Part shown: one piece after another, positions 51,019 through 60,556 of the stretch
Layout: every line of letters starts with the position of its first letter
Position numbering within the stretch: the stretch's first letter is position 1
NCBI RefSeq assembly: GCF_000419765.1
Contig: NZ_ATTQ01000009.1
Span: 62,001 to 126,000 of the forward strand
Source: Rhizobium mongolense USDA 1844
GTDB taxonomy: Bacteria; Pseudomonadota; Alphaproteobacteria; Rhizobiales; Rhizobiaceae
Length of the DNA: 64,000 nucleotides
Direction of reading: 5' to 3'
Notes under the pieces: model-generated
Seen by the model: only the letters and a program-made list of their open reading frames with translations
Told to the model about the DNA's origin: nothing
Database searches by the model: none
Position numbers and translations under genes: made by a program

Positions 51019-52086
51019 ATGGCAGCTGTCGAGTTTGTCGATGTCAGGAAATCATTCGGGGCGTTCCCAGTCATCAAGGGTGTGAACATCGAGATTGCCG
51101 ACGGGGAGTTCGTGATCCTGGTCGGGCCGTCCGGATGCGGAAAATCCACGCTTTTGAGAATGCTCGCCGGGCTCGAAAACATATCCGCCGGGGAAATCCG
51201 CATCGGCAGCCGCGTCGTCAACGGGCTGGCGCCGGGAGAGCGCGACATCGCCATGGTCTTTCAGAACTATGCGCTTTATCCGCACATGACGGTCGCCCAG
51301 AACATGGCGTTTTCGCTGATGCTCAAACGTGCGCCGAAGGCGGACATGGACCAGCGCGTGAACAAGGCCGCCGGGATCCTCGGCCTCACCAAACTTCTCG
51401 ACCGCTATCCACGCCAGCTTTCCGGCGGTCAGCGGCAGCGCGTCGCCATGGGCCGGGCGATCGTGCGCGATCCGCAGGTGTTCCTCTTTGACGAACCGCT
51501 CTCCAACCTCGACGCCAAACTCCGCGTCGCAATGCGTGCCGAGATCAAGGAGCTCCACCAGCGCCTTAGCACAACGACCGTCTATGTCACCCACGATCAG
51601 ATCGAGGCGATGACGATGGCCGACAAGATCGTCGTCATGCATGACGGCGTCGTGGAACAGGTTGGCGCGCCGCTCGATCTCTACGACAATCCGGCGAACC
51701 TCTTTGTCGCAGGCTTCATCGGCTCGCCGGCGATGAACATGTTCAAGGGCCGGCTCAATCCGGACAACGCCAACCAGTTCATTGCGTCGGACGGAACGGC
51801 CCTGCCGGTTGCAAATCCGCCTGCCGGGGCAAAGGGACGCGATCTGATCTATGGGTTGCGCCCGGAATATATCGCGCTCGATGCCAATGGTCTGCCGGCT
51901 GAGATCGTCGTCATCGAGCCGACCGGCTACGAAACGCAGCTGATCGTGAGGTTCGGGGGCGCTGATGTCAGTTGTGTCTTCCGCGAACGCGTCAACGCGC
52001 GCCCCGGCGAGACGTTGCGCGTCTCGATCGACGCGTCGCATGTGCATCTCTTCGATGCCGAAAGCGGACAGAGATTGAGTGCCTGA
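51019..52086 (+). CDS. ABC transporter ATPase, UgpC/MalK type
   Basis: This 355-residue ATPase has Walker A GPSGCGKSTL, signature LSGGQRQRVAMGRA, Walker B VFLFDEPLSNLD, and a C-terminal OB-type regulatory domain (LIYGLRPEYIAL) as in MalK/UgpC. GGGAGGG precedes ATG 51019; an upstream in-frame extension was rejected. It energises the two permeases encoded downstream. Confidence 0.94.
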   Translation: MAAVEFVDVRKSFGAFPVIKGVNIEIADGEFVILVGPSGCGKSTLLRMLAGLENISAGEIRIGSRVVNGLAPGERDIAMVFQNYALYPHMTVAQNMAFSLMLKRAPKADMDQRVNKAAGILGLTKLLDRYPRQLSGGQRQRVAMGRAIVRDPQVFLFDEPLSNLDAKLRVAMRAEIKELHQRLSTTTVYVTHDQIEAMTMADKIVVMHDGVVEQVGAPLDLYDNPANLFVAGFIGSPAMNMFKGRLNPDNANQFIASDGTALPVANPPAGAKGRDLIYGLRPEYIALDANGLPAEIVVIEPTGYETQLIVRFGGADVSCVFRERVNARPGETLRVSIDASHVHLFDAESGQRLSA

Positions 52087-52214
52087 TAACGCTTCAGCGG
52101 AGGCCGGGAAGAAGAGGAGCCTTCCCTGCTCATCCGCCGATGCGATGACCGTCGTTCGCCACGCGGGAAGGTGAACGCCGGAGAATTCGCTCCCGCTTTT
52201 CAAGGAGGAGTATT

Positions 52215-53528
52215 ATGACAATCAAAAGACGTGATTTTCTTGCCGCGTCGGCGGCCGCGGCCGGTATCGCGGGCCTTTCGCCGTTCGGGGTCCGACCGTC
52301 TTTCGCCCAGGCCGAACCGAGCTACAAGCCGGAAGAAGGCGCAAGCCTCAGGCTTCTTCGCTGGACGCCCTTCGTCAAGGGAGACGAGGATGCCTGGCTT
52401 GCCAACACCAAGAAGTTCACCGAGGCGACCGGCGTCGAGGTTCGCGTCGACAAGGAAAGCTGGGAAGATATCCGTCCGAAGGCTGCCGTTGCCGCCAATG
52501 TCGGCTCCGGTCCGGACATGGTGATGTGCTGGTTCGACGACGCCCATCAGTATCCCGACAAACTCGTCGACCTGACCGAACTTGCGAACTATCTCGGCAA
52601 CAAGTACGGCGGCTGGTATGACGGTGTCCGCGGCTATGCAACCCGCGACGACAAGTTCATCGCTATGCCGCTCACGGCGATCGGCAATGCCGTCGTGTAC
52701 CGCGACAGCCATGTGAAGGCGGCCGGCTTCAGCGAGTTCCCGAAGGATACGGCCGGCTTTCTGGAACTTTGCAAGGCAATGAAGGCCAAGGGCACGCCCG
52801 CCGGCTTCCCGCATGGCAAGGCGGTCGGCGACGGCAACAATTATGCCCATTGGCTGCTTTGGAGTCATGGCGGCAAGATGGTGGACGAAAGCGGCAAGGT
52901 GACCATCAACAGCCCCGAAACGCTGGCTGCCATCAACTATGCGAAGGAACTCTATGCAACCTTCATCCCTGGCACGGAAAGCTGGCAGGACATCAACAAC
53001 AACCGGGCATTCCTCGCCGGGCAGGTTTCGCTGATCGCAAACGGTGTGTCAGTCTACTATGCGGCGAAAAAAGATCCAAAGCTTGCCGAAATCGCCGCAG
53101 ACATGAGAACCACGAACTTCCCGATTGGTCCGGTCGGCAAGAGCGTCGAGCTGCACCAGACGAGCTCGCTGCTTCTCTTCAGCCATACCGAGTACCCGGA
53201 AGCTGCAAAAGCCTACATCAAGTTCATGATGGAAGCCGACCAGATGAATGCTTGGATTACAGGTTCCAGCGCCTATTGCTGCCAGCCGCTGAAGGCCTTT
53301 GCCGACAATCCCGTCTGGACGTCCGATCCGATCCATGCGCCCTATGCGCGTGCTTCGGAGACGCTGCGGCCGAACGGTTATGCGGGCCCCCTCGGCTATG
53401 CTTCGGCAGGCACTATGGCCGACTACGTGCTCGTCGACATGTTCGCCGTTGCTGTAACAGACCAGATGACGCCGGAAGACGCGATGAAAGAAGCCGAGCG
53501 CAGGGCAAACCGCTACTACCGGGTTTAA
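52215..53528 (+). CDS. Family 1 ABC transporter substrate-binding protein
   Basis: This 437-residue binding protein has a twin-arginine signal (MTIKRRDFLAASAAAAGIAG, cleavage near SFA-QAE). The mature part follows the carbohydrate-uptake family 1 pattern: LRLLRWTPFVKGDEDAWLAN, VGSGPDMVMCWFDDAHQYPD, INNNRAFLAGQVSLIANG. It may bind a four-carbon acid sugar or its parent compound, judging from the cluster. AAGGAGG precedes the ATG. Confidence 0.93.
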   Translation: MTIKRRDFLAASAAAAGIAGLSPFGVRPSFAQAEPSYKPEEGASLRLLRWTPFVKGDEDAWLANTKKFTEATGVEVRVDKESWEDIRPKAAVAANVGSGPDMVMCWFDDAHQYPDKLVDLTELANYLGNKYGGWYDGVRGYATRDDKFIAMPLTAIGNAVVYRDSHVKAAGFSEFPKDTAGFLELCKAMKAKGTPAGFPHGKAVGDGNNYAHWLLWSHGGKMVDESGKVTINSPETLAAINYAKELYATFIPGTESWQDINNNRAFLAGQVSLIANGVSVYYAAKKDPKLAEIAADMRTTNFPIGPVGKSVELHQTSSLLLFSHTEYPEAAKAYIKFMMEADQMNAWITGSSAYCCQPLKAFADNPVWTSDPIHAPYARASETLRPNGYAGPLGYASAGTMADYVLVDMFAVAVTDQMTPEDAMKEAERRANRYYRV

Positions 53529-53544
53529 GCCCGCTTAAAGGTCT

Positions 53545-53570
53545 GCAGCATGCCGGCGACGGCATGCTGC
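53545..53570 (+). promoter_or_regulatory. Intercistronic hairpin after the binding-protein gene
   Basis: GCAGCATGCCG (53545-53555) and CGGCATGCTGC (53560-53570) form a perfect 11-bp stem with a GCGA loop, in the 66-base gap before the first permease gene. No T-run follows. It probably protects the upstream mRNA so that binding protein is made in excess over permease, as in mal-type operons. Confidence 0.7.
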
Positions 53571-53594
53571 GATTGTCCATCAGGAGATAGAACC

Positions 53595-54530
53595 ATGTCG
53601 ACCGTGACATCCGGGGATACGACGCGCGGCCGGGTCGCATCGCTCATGCAGAACAACAACATGCTCGGCTTCTTGTTCATGCTGCCGGCGGCCATCTTTC
53701 TCGTATGTTTCCTCACCTACCCGCTCGGACTGGGTGTCTGGCTCGGCTTCACCGACACTCGGATTGGTCGCGACGGTATCTTCATCGGCCTTGAGAACTA
53801 TCAGTTCCTTGCCAGCGATTCCGTTTTCTGGCTCTCGGTCTTCAACACCCTGCTTTATACGTTCGTTGCCTCCGTCTTAAAATTCGTGCTTGGCCTCTGG
53901 CTGGCGCTGCTTCTCAATCAGCACCTGCCGTTCAAGTCCTTCTTCCGCGCTATCGTCCTGCTTCCATGGGTCGTTCCGACGGTGCTGTCGGGGCTGGCTT
54001 TCTGGTGGATCTACGATTCGCAATTCTCGATCCTTTCCTGGTCGCTGATGCAGATGGGGCTGATTGATGGACCGATCAATTTTCTCGGCGATCCCACCAA
54101 TGCGCGGATCTCGGTGATTATCGCCAATGTCTGGCGCGGCATTCCGTTCGTTGCCATCTCGCTGCTCGCCGGCCTGCAGACCATTCCCGCCTCGCTGCAG
54201 GAAGCCGCCTCGCTCGACGGCGCAACCAGCTGGCAGCGGTTCCGCTATGTGACGCTGCCGATGCTGACGCCGATCATCGCCGTCGTGATGACGTTTTCGG
54301 TGCTTTTTACCTTCACCGATTTCCAACTGATCTACGTGCTGACCAAAGGCGGGCCGGTCAATGCAACGCACCTGATGGCGACGCTGTCCTTCCAGCGCGG
54401 CATTCCGGGCGGCCAGTTGGGCGAGGGAGCTGCCATTGCGGTCGCGATGATCCCCTTCCTGCTTGCCGCCATCATGTTCAGCTTCTTCGGTCTGCAGCGC
54501 CGCAAATGGCAGCAGGGCGGCCAGGATTAA
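53595..54530 (+). CDS. ABC transporter permease (MalF/UgpA type)
   Basis: This 311-residue permease has six predicted membrane helices. The EAA loop is EAASLDGATSWQRFRYVTLP near residues 200-220, the site that contacts the ATPase. CAGGAGAT precedes ATG 53595. It pairs with the following permease. Confidence 0.94.
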   Translation: MSTVTSGDTTRGRVASLMQNNNMLGFLFMLPAAIFLVCFLTYPLGLGVWLGFTDTRIGRDGIFIGLENYQFLASDSVFWLSVFNTLLYTFVASVLKFVLGLWLALLLNQHLPFKSFFRAIVLLPWVVPTVLSGLAFWWIYDSQFSILSWSLMQMGLIDGPINFLGDPTNARISVIIANVWRGIPFVAISLLAGLQTIPASLQEAASLDGATSWQRFRYVTLPMLTPIIAVVMTFSVLFTFTDFQLIYVLTKGGPVNATHLMATLSFQRGIPGGQLGEGAAIAVAMIPFLLAAIMFSFFGLQRRKWQQGGQD

Positions 54531-54546
54531 CGCTCGGGAGACAATC

Positions 54547-55440
54547 ATGAACGCCAACACGACCGATCAGGTTCTGACCGACAACGTTCAGGGGATGAGT
54601 TATCTCAACCGCCTGCCACGGCGCATCGTCATGCTCTATCTGCCGATGGCGGTCTTCGTCTTCGTGTTGCTCTTTCCGTTCTATTGGATGGCGATCACCG
54701 CCGTCAAACCGAACTCGCAGCTGACCGATTACAACAACTACAGCCCCTTCTGGGTGGTCGAGCCGACGCTAGACCACATCAAATATCTGTTCCTTGAAAC
54801 CTCCTATCCGGGCTGGCTCTGGAACACGATGCTGGTTGCGGTCGGATCGACGGTGCTGTCGCTTGCAGCATCCGTTTTCGGCGCTTACGCAATCGAGCGC
54901 GTGCGCTTTACCGGATCGCGCCCGGTCGGGCTCCTTATTTTTCTCGCCTATCTCGTGCCGCCATCGATCCTCTTCATCCCGCTGGCCTTCATCGTCTTCA
55001 AGCTCGGCATCTACGATTCCAGGCTGGCGCTGATCTTTACCTATCCGACCTTCCTGATCCCGTTCTGCACCTGGTTGCTGATGGGCTATTTCCGGTCGAT
55101 CCCTTTCGAGCTCGAGGAAAGCGCGTTGGTCGACGGCGCCAACCGCTGGCAGATCCTGGTGAAGGTCATCCTGCCGCTTGCCGTGCCCGGGTTGATATCG
55201 GCCGGCATTTTCGCCTTCACGCTCTCGTGGAACGAGTTCATCTATGCGCTCACATTCATTCAGTCGTCGGAAAACAAGACCATTCCCGTCGGTGTTTTGA
55301 CCGAGCTGGTGCGCGGCGACGTGTTCGAATGGGGATCGCTGATGGCCGGGGCTTTGTTCGGCTCGCTGCCCGTCGTGATCCTCTATTCGTTCTTCGTCGA
55401 CTACTATGTCTCGTCGATGACCGGCGCGGTGAAGGAATGA
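54547..55440 (+). CDS. ABC transporter permease (MalG/UgpE type)
   Basis: This 297-residue permease has six predicted membrane helices, starting with MLYLPMAVFVFVLLFPFYWM. The EAA loop reads EESALVDGANRWQILVKVIL. It completes the binding protein-ATPase-two permease set. The longer frame from 54463 is a shadow of the preceding gene. Confidence 0.94.
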   Translation: MNANTTDQVLTDNVQGMSYLNRLPRRIVMLYLPMAVFVFVLLFPFYWMAITAVKPNSQLTDYNNYSPFWVVEPTLDHIKYLFLETSYPGWLWNTMLVAVGSTVLSLAASVFGAYAIERVRFTGSRPVGLLIFLAYLVPPSILFIPLAFIVFKLGIYDSRLALIFTYPTFLIPFCTWLLMGYFRSIPFELEESALVDGANRWQILVKVILPLAVPGLISAGIFAFTLSWNEFIYALTFIQSSENKTIPVGVLTELVRGDVFEWGSLMAGALFGSLPVVILYSFFVDYYVSSMTGAVKE

Positions 55441-55477
55441 CGAAATTTGACTGTCAGTTCGTGAGAGAGAGGGGCGG

Positions 55478-56224
55478 ATGAACAGGATTGATCTGGAAGG
55501 ACAGCATGCGATCGTCACAGGGGGTGCCCAGGGCATTGGTTTTGCCATCGCCAGCCGTCTGATTGCCTCCGGTGCGGCGGTAACACTTTGGGACATGGAT
55601 AGGCCGTTGCTCGAAAAGGCGGAGGCTGCGCTTGGCGCAGGAACTCGCAGCGCCGTCGCCGATATCTCACGCTGGGACCAGGTCGAGGCTGCCTATGCCG
55701 CCACGACCACCGATGGCCCACCGGTTTCGATCGTCGTCAATTCCGCCGGCATCGCCGGAGATGCAGCGCCGGTTGACACCTATGACATCGCCATGTGGAC
55801 GAAAATCATCGATATCAATCTCACCGGCACCTTCTATGTCAACCGCGCAGTGGTCCCGGATATGAAGGCGCGCAACTACGGTCGCATCGTCAATATCGCC
55901 TCGATCGCAGGCAAGGAGGGCAATCCGAACGCTGCAGCCTATTCCGCCTCGAAGGCAGGCGTCATAGGGCTTACCAAATCGCTGGGCAAGGAGCTTGCCG
56001 GCTACGACATCGCCGTCAACTGCATTACGCCCGCAACCGCTCAGACGCGGATTCTGGAACAGCTGACGCCGGAGTTCATCGAATACATGCGCTCGCGTAT
56101 CCCGCGCGGCCGCTTTTTGAAGGTCGAGGAGGCAGCGTCCATGGTCGCCTGGCTGGTGTCCAAGGAAAACAGCTTTACCACAGCCTCGACATTCGACCTG
56201 TCGGGCGGGCGTGCCACCTATTGA
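55478..56224 (+). CDS. Short-chain dehydrogenase/reductase
   Basis: This 248-residue classical SDR has the cofactor motif VTGGAQGIGFA near residue 14, an acidic residue after strand two (LWDMDR, NAD preference), VNSAGIAG, and the catalytic YSASK near residue 152. AGAGAGAGGGG precedes the ATG. It ends the rightward transport operon and probably oxidises an imported sugar, polyol or sugar acid. It is distinct from the SDR at 50136. Confidence 0.9.
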   Translation: MNRIDLEGQHAIVTGGAQGIGFAIASRLIASGAAVTLWDMDRPLLEKAEAALGAGTRSAVADISRWDQVEAAYAATTTDGPPVSIVVNSAGIAGDAAPVDTYDIAMWTKIIDINLTGTFYVNRAVVPDMKARNYGRIVNIASIAGKEGNPNAAAYSASKAGVIGLTKSLGKELAGYDIAVNCITPATAQTRILEQLTPEFIEYMRSRIPRGRFLKVEEAASMVAWLVSKENSFTTASTFDLSGGRATY

Positions 56225-56247
56225 AGAACATGGCGGGCTTCACGGCC

Positions 56248-57273
56248 TTAAGCGGTGGCGCCTGGAAAAATCTCGAAGCCTGTATCGACGATTGATTTCG
56301 TTTGCGGCCGTTCCGGCGTTTCGAAGGCCTTTTCCACTGATGTGCGTCCAATCAGGAAGCGGTTCGAGCGCACCGTTGCAAGAGGCTGCGGCAGTTCGCG
56401 GCCAATATCCAGGCCATTGAAGCCAAAAATGGCAAGATCGTCGGGCATGCGCACGCCGGCACCAAGGCACTGGAAGACACCTCCGACCGCCATGTCGTCG
56501 TTGGAATAGATGATCACATCGAGCTTCACCGGCTCGACGAAAAGACGTGCCGTCATCTCCCGTCCGACACCGACGGAACTCGGCGCATCGGCGATCGCGT
56601 GGGCGGCAATTCGTAATCCCGCGTCGCCCAATGCGTCACAAATCCCGTCGTAGCGCAGCCGGGCCCGCCTGTCGGCGTTCCAGTCATGACCGACATATCC
56701 GAACTGGCGGTATCCGCGCTCGATGAGGTATTGGCCGGTGGCGTAGCCGGCACGCCGATGCGACATGCCGACGGCGATGTCGATCGGCGTCGAATCGATG
56801 TCCATCATCTCGACAATGCGGATGCCGCTTTCAGAAAGCATGCGGTGGGTTGCCGGGGTATGATCGAAGCCGGCAATCAGGATGGCTGCGGGCTTCCATG
56901 AGAGCAGTCCGCGAACGATCGTTTCCTCCAGATCAATGTCGTAGCCCGTAATGCTGATGACGGGTTGGTAGTCGCTGCCGCGCAAGGCGGCATGGACGCC
57001 TTGCAGAACTTCGGGAAAGACGATGTTGGACAGTGAGGGAACGACGACGCCAACCAGATGGGAATCGAGCGAGGCAAGCGAACCGGCAATCCGGTTGGGG
57101 ACATAACCCGTCGCCCGAACGGCCTCCATCACCCGCCGGCGCGTTTCCTCTGCGACCGGCCCCTTGTTGCGCATGATCCGCGAGACGGTCGATTCGCCCA
57201 CGCCGGCGCGAAGGGCGATATCCCTCACGGTCACCTTGCTTTTCCTTGCCGGCAGACGCTGTTTTTGCTGCAT
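56248..57273 (-). CDS. LacI-family transcriptional regulator
   Basis: This 341-residue GntR/LacI-type repressor has the HTH VTVRDIALRAGVGESTVSRI and hinge GYVPNRIAGSLASL, followed by a sugar-binding-like effector domain (VGVVVPSLSNIVFPEVLQGV, YSNDDMAVGGVFQCLG, AIFGFNGLD). GCAGGAGG precedes ATG 57273. It lies downstream of ltnD-otnI on the same strand. Its probable operator is the perfect palindrome in the ltnD/otnK intergenic region. Confidence 0.92.
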   Translation of the reverse strand: MQQKQRLPARKSKVTVRDIALRAGVGESTVSRIMRNKGPVAEETRRRVMEAVRATGYVPNRIAGSLASLDSHLVGVVVPSLSNIVFPEVLQGVHAALRGSDYQPVISITGYDIDLEETIVRGLLSWKPAAILIAGFDHTPATHRMLSESGIRIVEMMDIDSTPIDIAVGMSHRRAGYATGQYLIERGYRQFGYVGHDWNADRRARLRYDGICDALGDAGLRIAAHAIADAPSSVGVGREMTARLFVEPVKLDVIIYSNDDMAVGGVFQCLGAGVRMPDDLAIFGFNGLDIGRELPQPLATVRSNRFLIGRTSVEKAFETPERPQTKSIVDTGFEIFPGATA

Positions 57274-57380
57274 TAGATCCTCCTGCTTCAGCCCGCAGGC
57301 GGGCATCAACTCCAGACGTTCACTGGCCCATACATCAAGGGCCAGCTCACGAGACCGACGTTTGATTGCCGCAGCTCTTC

Positions 57381-58157
57381 TCAGCGGCTTGCAAACGCAT
57401 CAAGCCAGCTAAGACCTGCCACCGTCTTGCCTGCAGGACGATACTCGCAGCCGACGAACCCTTTGTAGCCGAGAACATCCAGCTCTTTGAGCAGACGAAA
57501 ATCGTCAAGCTCACCGGTTGCGGGCTCGTTGCGCAGCGGCACCGAAGCAATCTGTACGTGGCCGATGAGCGGCATCAGCCGCCGGAGCCCCGTGAGCACG
57601 TCGCCGTGAATGATCTGACGATGATAGATGTCGAATTGCAGCTTCAGGTTTGGCTTCTTCAATGCAGTGATGATGTCGGCAGCAAAGTCGAAGTTGTTGA
57701 GAAAATATCCCGGCATGTCCCGTGGGTTGATCGGCTCGATGACGATGTCGATGCCGCTTTCGCCTGCCCGATCGCAGGCGAATGCCAGAGAGTCGCGGTA
57801 AATCGCAATCGTGGCCGGATCCCTGCGCGAGGCCAGACCGCTCATGACATGCAGCGTGCGGGCGCCTGCGCTTCGGGCGTATCGCAAGGCTGTATCCACC
57901 GAGGTTCGAAATTCGCTCTGCCGGCCGTCGAGCGCAGCAAGGCCGCGTTCGCCGGCCTGCCAGTTTCCTGGCGGCAAATTGAAGAGTGCAGGCGTCAGTC
58001 CGTTTTCCCGCAGGCGCTCGCCGATGACCTCCGGCGGGTGGTCATAGGGAAACAGGAACTCGACGGCGGAAAAGCCGACCATTGCGGCTGCCGCAAACCG
58101 TTCCAAAAACGCCACCTCGTTGAACATCATCGTAAGATTTGCGGCAAATTGCGGCAT
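57381..58157 (-). CDS. otnI: 2-oxo-tetronate isomerase (hydroxypyruvate isomerase-like)
   Basis: This 258-residue xylose-isomerase-like TIM-barrel protein begins MPQFAANLTMMFNEVAFLER, the start typical of Hyi/OtnI proteins. Metal-site blocks include IVIEPINPRDMPGYFL and KLQFDIYHRQI. OtnI moves the keto group from C2 to C3 of 2-dehydro-erythronates. The ATG overlaps the ltnD stop in a TGATG junction. Without the neighbours, hydroxypyruvate isomerase would be equally likely. Confidence 0.88.
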   Translation of the reverse strand: MPQFAANLTMMFNEVAFLERFAAAAMVGFSAVEFLFPYDHPPEVIGERLRENGLTPALFNLPPGNWQAGERGLAALDGRQSEFRTSVDTALRYARSAGARTLHVMSGLASRRDPATIAIYRDSLAFACDRAGESGIDIVIEPINPRDMPGYFLNNFDFAADIITALKKPNLKLQFDIYHRQIIHGDVLTGLRRLMPLIGHVQIASVPLRNEPATGELDDFRLLKELDVLGYKGFVGCEYRPAGKTVAGLSWLDAFASR

Positions 58158-59077
58158 CACGCAGCCTCCGGCCCGCCGGGAAGCTCAATGCCCGTCACCT
58201 TTGCGATCAGCCTTGCGACGGAGGCATCATCGTCCCGGCCCATGCCGGCTGCAGCCGTCATGATGAACATCTGAAGTGCCGTGGACGTGATCGGCAGCGG
58301 AAACTTCAACCCGCGTCCCAGATCCGACACGATGCCAAGGTCCTTCGTGAAAATATCGACGGCGCTCTGGGGGGAATAATCACCTTGAAGGATGTGCGGA
58401 ACGCGGTTTTCGAACATCCAGGAATTGCCCGCCGACGCTGTGATGACCTCATAGATCTTGTCGATATCAAGGCCGAGCGCCTTGGCAAAGGTTATCGCTT
58501 CACAGGCGGCCGCGATATGAACGCCGGCAAGGAGCTGGTTGACGATCTTGAAGGATGATCCGATGCCGGCCCGGTCTCCGAGTTCGTAGACCGTCGTGGC
58601 GATCGCATCGAGCACGGGGCGCACATGGTTGAAAGCTTCGGGTCGTCCCGATGCCATTATCGTGAGTTCCCCGGCAGCGGCGCGCTTTGCGCCGCCGCTG
58701 ATCGGCCCATCAATATAGTTCAGACCAAGCGTGCCGGCGCGCTGCGCCAGATCTTCGGCCGCCTGCGGCGCCATCGTTGCAAAGGAAAGGATCGTGCCGC
58801 CCTTCGACATGCTCCGCGCCGCACCGCCCTCACCAAATAGAACCTGTTCTGTCTGGGCGCCATTGACGACCACGGTCACGACAACATCGGCGCCGTCAGC
58901 TGCTTCGGCTGGACTTGCAGCCCCTTTGCCGCCTGCTGCGACGAAGCGTGCCGTCGTTTCGGCGCTGATGTCGTAGCCGCGGGCCTTAAAGCCTTTTTTC
59001 AGCAGTGATGTCGCGACGCCAAAACCCATCGATCCGAGACCGATGACGCAGACCCTCAGGTTAACCGCTTCGCTCAT
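58157..59077 (-). CDS. ltnD: L-threonate dehydrogenase
   Basis: This 306-residue beta-hydroxyacid dehydrogenase has the Rossmann motif VIGLGSMGFGVA, substrate loop DGPISGGAKRAAAGELTIM, catalytic-lysine helix KIVNQLLAGVHIAA, and the block ASAGNSWMFENRVPHILQGD. These last two blocks closely follow E. coli LtnD. It oxidises L-threonate to a 2-oxo acid with NAD. ATG 59077 was chosen; ATG 59098 adds seven residues and is possible. Confidence 0.9.
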   Translation of the reverse strand: MSEAVNLRVCVIGLGSMGFGVATSLLKKGFKARGYDISAETTARFVAAGGKGAASPAEAADGADVVVTVVVNGAQTEQVLFGEGGAARSMSKGGTILSFATMAPQAAEDLAQRAGTLGLNYIDGPISGGAKRAAAGELTIMASGRPEAFNHVRPVLDAIATTVYELGDRAGIGSSFKIVNQLLAGVHIAAACEAITFAKALGLDIDKIYEVITASAGNSWMFENRVPHILQGDYSPQSAVDIFTKDLGIVSDLGRGLKFPLPITSTALQMFIMTAAAGMGRDDDASVARLIAKVTGIELPGGPEAA

Positions 59078-59100
59078 GTTCGAAATCCATTGTTGCATTC

Positions 59101-59114
59101 ATTCCGCGCGGAAT
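59101..59114. promoter_or_regulatory. Perfect 14-bp palindrome in the ltnD/otnK divergent promoter region
   Basis: ATTCCGCGCGGAAT is a perfect palindrome with a central CG, the form expected of a LacI-family operator. It lies 24 bases before ltnD and about 150 bases before otnK, with TTGACA at 59216-59221 as a possible otnK -35. The LacI-type gene at 56248 is the likely partner. Confidence 0.65.
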
Positions 59115-59266
59115 CGGCTTGAATCGTGATCCGCGAAAAACTAATGACAGCGCTGCCACTCTATGGTTAGCTTATCGGCGGAATGGATTGCAAGTTCTAT
59201 TTTTCATCGGGGAATTTGACACTTCGTCAGCCCAGACATTCAACGCAAACAGGCAGGAGTAATGAT

Positions 59267-60556
59267 GTGCTAATCGGTGCAGTAGCCGACGACATCACCG
59301 GAGCCACCGATCTTTGCCTCATGCTGTCGCGTGAAGGCATGAAGACCCTGCAAGTGATCGGATTGCCGGAGGAGGGAACTGATTTTGGCGATGCGGATGC
59401 GGTGGTCGTTGCGCTCAAATCGAGAACGATCCCTGCAGAAGAAGCCGTCAGGGCATCGACGGCGGCGGCCGGCAAGCTGCTTGCCGCCGGCGCAGAGCAA
59501 CTGCTGTTCAAATATTGCTCGACGTTCGATTCCACCGATGACGGCAATATCGGGCCGGTCGCCGACGCGCTTCAGGATCTGACGGGAGGCGAACTGACGA
59601 TTGCCTGTCCATCCTTTCCTGCAACCGGCCGCACCGTCTATAAGGGGCATCTTTTTGTCGGCGACCGGCTCCTGTCGGAAAGCCCTCTGAAGGACCATCC
59701 CTTAACGCCGATGCACGATCCCGATCTCGTCCGCGTCCTCAAGCGGCAGACAAGACGGCCGGTCGGTCTTATCGATTGGCCGGTGATCGCCAGGGGCGAA
59801 GACGCCATCCGGGCGGCTTTTGTGCAGCAGCAGGCGGCAGGAAAGCGCATCCTCGTTGTCGATACATTGTCGGATGCCGATCTGCGCGCTATCGGGGCGG
59901 CCTGCGACGGCATGAAGCTTGTCACGGGCGGCTCCGGCGTAGCCATGGGGTTGCCTGAAAATTTCAGAAAACGCAAAAAATTGCCGGTCCGCAAGGCCAT
60001 GACCCGCATGATGGCTCCGGCAGGACGCCGGGTCGTCCTGGCCGGATCCTGCTCGCTTGCAACCCGTGTCCAGATCGAGGTTGCCCGCAATGACGCTGCG
60101 GCAGTTCTAAGGCTTGATATTTCGGCGATTGCCGATGGAAGCCAGAGCGCGGCAGACATCGCCGACTGGGTGATTTCGCAAGACAAGGACCGGCTGCCGC
60201 TCGTTTATTCCAGCGCCAGTCCGGAGGAGCTTCAGAGCATCCAGGCGGCCATGGGACGGCACGAGTCCGGAGCGCTTGTCGAAAAGACGCTGGCCGAGGT
60301 TGCCGAGCGACTGAAGCAGAAGGGCTTTACCCGTTTTCTCATTGCCGGCGGAGAAACGTCAGGCGCGGTGATCACTGCGCTCGGCGTCAAGACGCTTTCG
60401 ATCGGCCCTGAAATCGATCCAGGCGTGCCATGGACCCGCAGCCTAAGCGGTCCGGACATTGTGCTGGCTTTGAAATCCGGCAATTTCGGCGCTCCGGATT
60501 TCTTCCTGAAAGCCTGGGCGCAGCTTGAAACGGAGAGGTCGGATGCACGAGATTAA
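59267..60556 (+). CDS. otnK: 3-oxo-tetronate kinase (DUF1537)
   Basis: This 429-residue protein is a DUF1537-type acid-sugar kinase. It begins LIGAVADDITGATDLCLMLS, the diagnostic N-terminal substrate block; KYCSTFDSTDDGNIGP follows near residue 85. The C-terminal ATP-binding half has GGETSGAVITALGVKTL and KSGNFGAPDFF. It phosphorylates 3-dehydro-erythronate at O4. The start is GTG 59267 with AGGAG seven bases upstream; two nearby ATG codons are out of frame. It overlaps otnC by 14 bases. Confidence 0.93.
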   Translation: MLIGAVADDITGATDLCLMLSREGMKTLQVIGLPEEGTDFGDADAVVVALKSRTIPAEEAVRASTAAAGKLLAAGAEQLLFKYCSTFDSTDDGNIGPVADALQDLTGGELTIACPSFPATGRTVYKGHLFVGDRLLSESPLKDHPLTPMHDPDLVRVLKRQTRRPVGLIDWPVIARGEDAIRAAFVQQQAAGKRILVVDTLSDADLRAIGAACDGMKLVTGGSGVAMGLPENFRKRKKLPVRKAMTRMMAPAGRRVVLAGSCSLATRVQIEVARNDAAAVLRLDISAIADGSQSAADIADWVISQDKDRLPLVYSSASPEELQSIQAAMGRHESGALVEKTLAEVAERLKQKGFTRFLIAGGETSGAVITALGVKTLSIGPEIDPGVPWTRSLSGPDIVLALKSGNFGAPDFFLKAWAQLETERSDARD

